Shown piece by piece: positions 56,720-64,000 of a stretch of DNA of 64,000 nt. The notes beneath the pieces are model-generated. The model had not been told where the DNA came from. It did no database searches and worked only from the letters and a program-made list of their open reading frames with translations. The stretch spans positions 504,236,942 through 504,300,941 of the forward strand of contig NC_081410.1 of assembly GCF_030272615.1 (NCBI RefSeq). Direction: 5' to 3'. The position numbers and the translations under genes are program-made. How positions within the stretch are numbered: the first letter of the stretch is position 1; every line of letters begins with the position of its first letter. The stretch comes from Cryptomeria japonica (Eukaryota; Streptophyta; Pinopsida; Cupressales; Cupressaceae).

Positions 56720-56988
56720 GGGCATTTTTTCTATTAGCATTGTTGGATATTGTAAACTGTAATCAGTCTTTAATAGCTCTTAGTTACATATCAGATGATG
56801 GTTCTCTGCATATTCTTCATCCTAGCTTACTGATTGTTTTGATAGATGGAATAGTTCTTTCTATGGTCGACATTACTAAGATAAAACAAATTAATGAGAA
56901 TAATAGTTCAATGGAGGGGATAAGAGTTAAATCTAAATACATGTATAAGTATTGTTCATCAGTCCTCTTCGACTGTAAATCTTGGTAA
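56720..56988 (+). pseudogene. Hydrophobic conserved ORF in unit 2
   Basis: LALLDIVNCNQSLIALSYIS, DDGSLHILHPSLLIVLIDGI and VDITKIKQINENNSSMEG align with the unit 1 ORF through ~62 residues without gap, then diverge at a small insertion (56918-56960). Conservation of frame in both units is the only support for coding. Confidence 0.4.
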
Positions 56989-57479
56989 TGGCTTGAAGTT
57001 TTTTCCACTTCGTTGCTTAGCCACTTCTCACCTTCTAAATCAACGTTATTTGACTTAAGTGTATTTTATGAAACTCTAAATGAATATTGTCTAAATTCAA
57101 ATACACATTTATTGCACCCAAATTTTCCTCTATTGTGCTAATTTTTGGCTATGCTAAAATTATTTTTGATTTTTGCCCCTACTTTTGACATTTGACGAAT
57201 AAAAAATACCTTATAATATTCGTATTCTAATGTTAAATTTATTAAATCCCTATGTCCTTAATATACTTGCATTATATTGTTTTCGGTTTTTGGGATATTT
57301 TAAACCCCCCACTATGAACACACGTGATATAATATTGCCTAGCCAGTGAAGCCCCCATGAAGTAATGCTTATTACAAATAAGTGCTAAACAAAATATAAA
57401 AAAATATTTAAAAAGAATATAAAATATACATTTTTTGTTTCTATAACTATAAAAATATCAATGAAAACAATAAACTATG

Positions 57480-58500
57480 AATGATTATTCGTAGTCACAG
57501 TACATGAACCCAAAGAGAGTGTGACTTCTTCACTAATCTATTATTCATGAACCTAAAGAAGATGTTGGCTTCCTTACTATATCAAAATTCATGATAAATG
57601 CTTATAATTATTCATGCACACTTATATTGACACATGAACCTAAAGAAGGTGTTGGCTTCTTCACCAAGTCATAATTCATGAACCTAAAAAGTTTTTTAGA
57701 TTTCTCATTACACACAAGATGGTAAATAATTTTTAATTATTCATGCTCAATTACATTGACTTATGAGCCTAAATAAGATGCTAGCTTCCTTACTACATCA
57801 CAATTCATAATAAATACCTTTAATTATTCATGCTCACTTTTACTAGTTCACATGAACCTAAAGAAGGTGTTGGCTTCCTCAGTAGATCATAATTCATGAA
57901 CCTAAAAAGAGTGGTAAATTCCTAATTAAACACAAAAATTTAAATACTTTTAATTATTCATGCTCACTTATATTGACTCGTAAAACCCTAAAGAAGATGT
58001 TGGCTTCCTCACTAAATCACGATTCATGAACCTAAAGAGGGTTTTGGCTTCCTCCCTTTATCACAATTCATGATAAATACCTTTGATTATTCATGCTCAC
58101 TTATATTGTCTCATTAACCTAAAGAAGATAGTGACTTCCTCACCAATTCACAATTCATAAACTCAAAAAAATGTTAGATTTCTTACTAAACGCATAATGA
58201 TAAATAATTTTAAGTATTCATGTCTCATGTATATTGACTCGTGAACCAAAAGAAGATGTCGGTCTCCTCACTATATCACAATTCATGAACCTAAAAAGAG
58301 TTTAGACTTCCTCGCTATATCACAATTCATGATAAATACCTTTGATCATTCATGCCCCCTTGTATTGACCTAAAGAAAACAATGACTTTCTCACCCAATT
58401 ACAATTCATAAACCTTAAACACAAGATGATAATTATATTAAATTATTCATGCACACTTATATTGACTCATTCCTCACTAAACAAAATGGTAAATACCTTC
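57480..58500. repeat. Degenerate ~130-bp tandem repeat
   Basis: Units begin at ATTATTCATGC near 57607, 57736, 57823, 57953, 58086, 58214, 58347 and 58443, i.e. spacings of 129, 87, 130, 133, 128, 133 and 96 bp. Each unit holds one or two inner copies of ATTCATGAACCTAAAGAAG followed by TTGGCTTCCTCACTA. It ends ~500 bp upstream of the membrane-protein gene. Confidence 0.85.
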
Positions 58501-58934
58501 TACTTGCATTGATTAACGCCCTGTGTTCTTTCTCACCAGCACAGCAAGCCGACAAAATTGACCATTTAAGCTCACATCTATTGACTTATTCAACCCTTCC
58601 ACCGCTCTTATGATAAACCATCTAAAAATATTATAAATTAAATGCGCACGATGGAGTTCCTTTTGGACGTGAGAGGAAAAACTTGACTGGAAGGCACCTG
58701 GGAAGCAGCCTTACAGTAACAGCCATGACTCACAGATCTTCTCGGAAGCATCTTCATCAAAACTTTCTATTAAATATCATTTATTTAAGAACCCAGATTT
58801 GATATATGAAAGGATGGAGAAAAGAAAACGAAGGCTACGCACAACAACCTTTACAATCGTGTCGTACACGAATAGAACATGCAGAACTACAAGGAATTTT
58901 CTCTTCAAGACCCAAAATCAGATTTTTCTGTCAT

Positions 58935-58942
58935 TATATAAA
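58935..58942 (+). promoter_or_regulatory. Candidate TATA box of the membrane-protein gene
   Basis: TATATAAA, 70 bp upstream of the ATG at 59012. With a typical ~30-bp TATA-to-start distance it leaves a ~40-nt leader, and so favours 59012 over upstream in-frame ATGs at ~58814 and 58948. Confidence 0.5.
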
Positions 58943-59011
58943 CATATGAACGATTTGTTATTTCATTCAGCCAAATACTTTCATACCCAAATCAGATTTC
59001 TCTCTCCAAAG

Positions 59012-59482
59012 ATGTCACAAACATTTGTGTTCGTCAAGAATTGTGATGCTTCATACAAGAGCATTCCTCAAGATATTGAAGCGCCATTTTTAGTGAAATG
59101 CAACAATTTTGAGGGTGAGGAAGTTTATAGTGATGAGAAGGGCAGCGATGGTATCATAGCGATGGCTATGATGGTTCTGTGTTTGAGTTTTATGAGTATA
59201 TTTACAGTCCCCATTGCGCTTAAAAATATGCTTGGTTTGGCAGGGGCCAGAGAGGCCATGGAAAGCCTGGAGTTTGAGATATTTGTGGTGATGGACTCTC
59301 TTAGTTTTTTCTGCTCAATTGGGGTGGTGTTGGTAATGATACAGACGATGGGTATGAACAATATCTCACCTACTAATATGAAGAGATTGAGGAGGATGTG
59401 TAGCACGGTGGCGCATGTTGCAATGGGATCTGCCGCCATTGCCTTCATTTCTGCAGCTACTGCACTCACGAGACGTCTCTAA
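59012..59482 (+). CDS. Small multi-pass membrane protein, intact single-exon ORF
   Basis: 156 codons from MSQTFVFVKNCDASYKSIPQ to TAA at 59480. The N-terminal ~50 residues are polar and acidic. Three hydrophobic helices follow: IIAMAMMVLCLSFMSIFTV, VVMDSLSFFCSIGVVLVMI and VAHVAMGSAAIAFISAATA, with basic MKRLRRM before the third. The layout (helix, loop, paired helices near the C-terminus) resembles the PGG membrane domain of plant ankyrin-repeat proteins, but no ankyrin repeats are present and I hold that loosely. The frame is open upstream to 58799; I chose 59012 because the TATA box at 58935 would place the transcript start just before it. Unlike everything else here it has no stops or frameshifts and codes with balanced composition, so it may be a real gene. 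Confidence 0.6.
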   Translation: MSQTFVFVKNCDASYKSIPQDIEAPFLVKCNNFEGEEVYSDEKGSDGIIAMAMMVLCLSFMSIFTVPIALKNMLGLAGAREAMESLEFEIFVVMDSLSFFCSIGVVLVMIQTMGMNNISPTNMKRLRRMCSTVAHVAMGSAAIAFISAATALTRRL

Positions 59483-60589
59483 TGTATATATTGCAATTCT
59501 TGAGAAAGATTGTATTGAAATGTACTCTTCTTTGTAAAAATCTCTCTCTCCTGGACTTGTAGCTTATGGATCTTGTTATCTTGTGTTATTTTAAAAAGAA
59601 ATGCCATTATTGTTAATTTGAAGGTTTTGTTTTGTTTTTTTTCTGAAAACTTCTAGACCTAAACCATGTTACACATTAGACAATGATCTTGGACCAGGAG
59701 TAGTAACTGGATATGAAATGCTCTTAATCAGGAAGAAAGATGCTAAAAATTGATGATCCTAAATGGATGTCTGATATCCATATGTTATATTTTTAGTATT
59801 ATTTATTTGGATGTTAAATGATATATATGTTGATTTCATGTTTAGTTGATTATATTTGGATAAATTTTGATTATATTATGAATTAATGATATTAGATTTT
59901 CACAATTGATTATGTTGATGTTTGTTGCTTTTGGATTTGATTGTGTGAGAGTTTTTGCATCAATATTTCAGATCATACTCTTTGATCCATCATCATAATG
60001 AAAGATGTATTGAAATATATTGTAGGTGTTGTTGATGTAATCAATGGATACATGTTACAATTGAACATGGATAGAGAATTAGTATGATGTTTGTAAGATG
60101 ATGGAGACAATGAATTGGTAGTAACCATGTTCCAAGTACTAGTATTTCATATTCACAAATTTCACAACTTAGATTATATTGCGAGTTTCTAAAGTTCTGA
60201 TTTATATTGATTAATAAAATCATGTTTAAACCTAGAGCATTTGATGAGCTTTGTTGCCTTCTCATGGCTTCCTTTTAATGGTATTATGAGATGTTACTTT
60301 CTAGTAAAGTCATGGTTGTGATTGCCTTGTTTTGAGTGCAATGATCTCCTTGATGCCTTGAGATCATTATTGTAAAGCTTACAATTGTTTTTGTAACTAT
60401 AAAGTTGCTAAAATTTATAAAGTTGTGGTATTGCTTTTGAGGTCATTTTTATGTTGTGTTTGTAATGTTCAATTTCTATTATTCCACGTACTTATAAGTT
60501 ACCTAGACTTATGGGTTATAAATATTACCCTACCCTAAAATTTAATAACTAATATTTTTTAATGGGCCAAAAAAAATAATGGTAAGTAT
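59483..60589. other. No gene seen
   Basis: 3' flank of the membrane-protein gene. TTTTGTTTTGTTTTTTT at ~59625 and TATATAT stretches; no coding frame or repeat identified. Confidence 0.5.
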
Positions 60590-60843
60590 TGTTGACACAC
60601 CCAAGAGCCTGACTTGCAAACCAAAACAAACCTCCACAAGAAAAATGAGAAGCAACACAAGAGGCTATTTCACCAGTTAATGAACTAATTACATTCATGT
60701 GATTGAGATATACAAACGTACAAAGAACCTTGTATACAAAGTAGGGATGAACACGGACATAGTGACTGACAAACAAAAAAATTAAAAGTTTTTACCTAAG
60801 TCAACTTAAGTAAACATGCATGGAATAAACGCATTCACCAACA
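60590..60843 (-). repeat. Short 3' LTR of a Ty1/copia element
   Basis: 254 bp. On the minus strand it runs TGTTGGTGAATGCG...GGGTGTGTCAACA, bounded on the coding side by the purine tract AAGAAGGGGGGCAG (60844-60857), typical of copia. No partner LTR is in the window. Confidence 0.75.
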
Positions 60844-61079
60844 CTGCCCCCCTTCTTAAGAGCAACCTAGAGATAAATATGCAAGAGATGCAATTAGTGA
60901 ATAAAAATTCAATATTAGATTCTTTGTGTGTCCTAGCAACAATGTCTTACTACCTTACCCATGTGCAACTACAATGCAATGAAATTATGCAATCACTCAC
61001 AACTGGGGGAAAGGAGAAAAACCCTCTAGGAGAAAACTCCTCTCCAAAAGAGAGAAAACAAAAAATGTTGAAAAGAAAA

Positions 61080-62330
61080 AAAAGGTAAAAGGAAGGAGGA
61101 CTCCTCAAGATTCCTCAAGGACAAATTCCTTCACCCCTAACATCGATCACAACTGATGATAGTGAGGAGATTGCTAGAGGTTTAGTGAAGATGTTTGCAA
61201 CCTATTGATGTATAGGCAAACACTCCAAAGCAAGAACACCATCTTGTATGAGCTACCAAATGAAGTGCATGTGGATCTCAATATGCTTAACTTGTGCTAA
61301 TGCTCCATTGGGTTGCAATAAATATGAATGGAACTTTAATTTTCACACCAAAGAGTAATGAGATGATCAATAGGTTAGCCAAACTCAACCATCAACTATT
61401 GAAGCCAAAGAACATTCTGACTAGCCAAAATTGTACTCCTTATACTCATCCTTAATCGATGATAATTCAATAGCAATTTTCTTCTTACAAGACCAATCAA
61501 CTAGACCAAAATCAAGACAAAAGACAAAGCTAGAAGTTGACTTTTGATCATGAACATCACCAAGCCAATCTGAGTCAGTGAAGCCCATAATTTCAGTAGC
61601 TCATGATGTGTAGTGAATGCCAAACTATGTAGTGTTCTAAATGTACTACAAGATCTTATTGGTTGCCTTCCAATGATTCTCATGAGATCCTTGAGAGAAG
61701 TGAGAGACATGACCAAATACAAAGGAAATATTAGGACGACTATGTGTCAAGTACAAAAGGAAACCAACAAATTGTTGATACAAGGTAGCATCAGTTGATG
61801 GAGTAGTGTAACTAGTAGACAACACAATGCTTGACTGAAAAGGAGTAGGGATTGGCTTGCAATCAGCCATCCAAATTCTCTAAACCAAATCAAGAGCATA
61901 CTTTTTATGGAAAATACAAATATTGATAGAAGACTAATGAATCTATAGACCAAGAAAATAATGCAACAAACCAAGAATATTCATATCAAAATGCTCCATC
62001 AAGGCTCATTGAGTATCCTCAATCATGGTAGGAGAAATCCATATGAGAAGCAAGTTATCCACACACAGAAAAAAAATGATAAGATCCCCCCATGCCTCTA
62101 AATGTAAACTATAGGATCAAAGTGATATCTAGTGAATCTAAAAGCAAGAAAAAAATCATATTCATCTTCTCATACCAAGCTCTAGGAGCTTGTTTGAGAT
62201 TATACAATGAACATTGTAGCCTACAAATAGGTGAAGGGTCTCGCACAAAGCTTTTTGGTTGCTCCATATTTAGATCTCCTCTTAAAGATCACCATGCAAG
62301 AAAGCATTGTTCACATTGGTGCAAGAGCAC
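61080..62330 (-). pseudogene. Ty1/copia reverse transcriptase-RNase H, decayed
   Basis: Read from 62330 downward: NNAFLHGDL-EEI-MEQPKSF, NLKQAPRAWYEKM, GLLHYFLGL, KKYALDLV-RIWMADCKPIP, TLYQQFVGFLLYLTHSRPNI, HENHWKATNKIL (RT and connection), then GFTDSDWLGDVHDQKSTSSF, CKKKIAIELSS, HIEIHMHFIW-LIQDGVLAL and VANIFTKPL (RNase H). These are the classical copia order and motifs. The YVDD-containing core region is poorly preserved, and numerous stops and frameshifts are present. Gag, protease and integrase are missing: homology stops abruptly at ~62330. Confidence 0.85.
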
Positions 62331-63390
62331 TCTTATGCTCACAATGGTCAAAGTTGGGTTTTTGTTTCATTTTGTGTCGTTTCATGTTAATAAGGTCATT
62401 TTGGGCCATTATTTTTCATTTGGACCCATTTGTGAAATTTTGGGATCCATTAGTTCAAAGGTGTAAAAGCTATCAAATATTGTCAAAGTTGTCTTGACAA
62501 CCTTTTGCATTTTATTGTTAACTTTTTTAAAAGTTGTTAGATGGTAGTTGGGTCAGTTTAAATGGTCGAAACTGATTGTATAGGCATAAATAGGCCTACA
62601 TTGTATGACCAAAGGGTTGGTGATTTTCATTTTGAAGTTGGAGCAATAAAAACACATATGCTTATTATTACATGTATTTTAGTATCCTAAGTTTGCAGGG
62701 ACATATGCAGAAGTTTTCACATGTGATGATGCCATGAAGGGTCTAATATCCCTATGTATCAGACTAAGAAAACTAGTCAATTTTTAAAAATTGCATTGTA
62801 GAAGGCAAAAGGTTGAATTGCCTAGTGTTTGGTGTTGAGGTGATGTGTGGGGACCTTGCCAAATCAAATGTCCTATTGAAAGTGTCAAAGGGTGGAGAGT
62901 GAAGAAGCATTTTGTTGATTGTCCTAATAGATTGCTCGTCATAGTAATGTTTTACTGATGATATGTATGCTGCAAACAGAGTTCTAGAGGAAGTCTCTTG
63001 TTGTTGTAAGACCAAGGGAATGTTCATAGACCTTGTGTAGGATCCTCCAAGTCCAAAGTAATGGGTTTGAAGCATACATACATTAATTTGGCCTTTTGGC
63101 CATCAATGAGGACAGTCTAGCAAAAGCATGGAGTTGTGTCACACTTTGGGCCAATTGAAGGTAGTCAGGTCGAACTGAGTATGACTAGACTCAGTCCGAT
63201 CGGACTACCCTCGGGCCGTGTGGCACCTGTGTGGCGCCAAAATGGTGCTGGAAGTCTGACCGGACTGAGCTCAACCGGACTCCCTTAGTTCAAATGCTTT
63301 CATTCAAAAAAAATTCTTTTTTTTTTTCATTGTTAGAACTAAGGTTTGTCCGATCAGTCCGGTCGGAATAGCCTATGTGTCATGTGATGT
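62331..63390. other. Unassigned DNA left of the last element
   Basis: It begins at the point where copia homology ends. No convincing ORF. 63190-63370 holds several GTCCGATCGGAC / CCGGTCGGA / CCGGACT motifs, including the perfect palindrome AGTCCGATCGGACT at 63193-63206. Confidence 0.45.
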
Positions 63391-64000
63391 GGTACAAGGG
63401 TATGTGCAAGCTAAAGAGTCACAAATTCGCGGAAGTCTGCGCGTTGGAAAATGCGCTCCGCAAAACGGGGGCCCGTTAATGGTTCGGCCTCCCGAGCCGA
63501 AAGGTCACGGGGTGCCGAAGCTAAATAAAATGGGCCCCCATTTTGTCACAAAACGGGCCCCCATTTTGAAATTCTATTTTTACCATTTTTTTGGACAATT
63601 TTTCATTTTCACCGTGACAGTGAGTTGACAAGAAGAGATCAAAAACGGGCCCCTGTGCTGTGGTTTCCACTTCAAGCCTCCACCACTATCCCAGGTACAC
63701 ATTCAGTCATCTATTTTCACATTTCATAATTTTCTTGTATATTTTTCTTATTTTTTTGTGTATTATTTAGTTTTTTTTATTATTTTAGTTTTTTTTTATA
63801 GTAGCATATAAATAAATTATTTTTTATATTTGTAAATTCTTGATTTTGATCTAAAATATTTTTGAACAGTTAACCCTAAACCGTAATCAACAAATTTAGA
63901 AACCAAAACCAAACCTAGATAATTAACAAAATGAAATCGACACAAACAAAAAATCGAAAATGAAATGGAAACAAAAACAAAAACATTCAAAAATGAAATT
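63391..64000. mobile_element. Small inverted-repeat element, copy 2 (runs off window)
   Basis: Left end TACAAGGGTATGTGCAAG matches the left end of the element at 52703. The GC-rich head follows in the same order (GGGGGCCCGTTAATGG, CCGAGCCGAAAGGTCACGGG, then CCCATTTTG twice, TTTTACCATTTTTTTGGAC), then an AT-rich tail. The right end is beyond the window. Confidence 0.6.

Larger units (their letters stand above)
55019..57362 (+). repeat. Tandem duplication, unit 2
   Basis: Same block order as unit 1. Its right edge ATATTGCCTAGCCAGTGAAGCCC (57330-57352) matches unit 1's right edge at 54985-55012. It carries its own ~650-bp extra segment (55992-56645) after the A-run. Confidence 0.75.

Noticed and set aside
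58799-59011. N-terminal extension of the membrane protein (from 58799)
   Set aside because: Open frame only. It spans the TATA box at 58935 and is Arg/Thr/Phe-rich with no signal peptide; the start at 59012 is better supported.

Overview
This window looks like intergenic DNA from a large, repeat-packed plant nuclear genome. A gymnosperm (conifer-type) genome is my best inference. The evidence is AT-rich DNA, old and heavily mutated LTR retrotransposons nested in each other, plant-specific families (plant mobile domain, Tat-like gag, Ty1/copia with an initiator-Met-type primer site), and almost no intact genes. I see no bacterial gene organisation, rRNA, tRNA or CRISPR. The species cannot be read from the sequence.

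Layout. (1) 1-~6690 is the 3' half of a Ty3/gypsy element: the end of integrase, then an ANTISENSE plant-mobile-domain (PMD) gene with its own leader array, then polypurine tract and 3' LTR. (2) 6741-8605 is a decayed ORF of an unrecognised repeat-borne family, here 'family X', copy A. (3) 12055-27003 is family X copy B. It is split by a complete non-autonomous copia-type element (12410-19024, TSD TTATG) and by a gag-only gypsy-type element (20380-25597). (4) 28684-51630 is one decayed gene on the minus strand, 'family Y', with an N-terminal zinc finger and a C-terminal GSDVCENFF motif. It is split by a 6.4-kb LTR element (29519-35948) and by a second PMD-carrying gypsy element (38215-50625). 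That second element is itself interrupted by a Tat-like gag-pro element (39146-46935, TSD CTTCT). (5) 52030-57362 is a tandem duplication of about 2.3-3 kb whose two units give empty-site evidence for two small mobile elements. (6) 57480-58500 is a degenerate ~130-bp tandem repeat, followed by the only candidate intact gene, a small multi-pass membrane protein (59012-59482). (7) 60590-62330 is the 3' part of a copia element. (8) The window ends inside a second copy of the small inverted-repeat element seen at 52703.

How it fits together. Most DNA here derives from elements that lack part or all of reverse transcriptase and integrase, so they would have depended on enzymes supplied elsewhere. 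The most interesting recurring arrangement is the antisense PMD gene in two diverged gypsy elements. In both copies it is preceded, in its own direction, by a TATAAAA and a ~20-bp GCGCTA-containing tandem array. Many broken frames contain TAG where CAG would fit, as expected from deamination of methylated cytosine in CHG context in silenced plant transposons.
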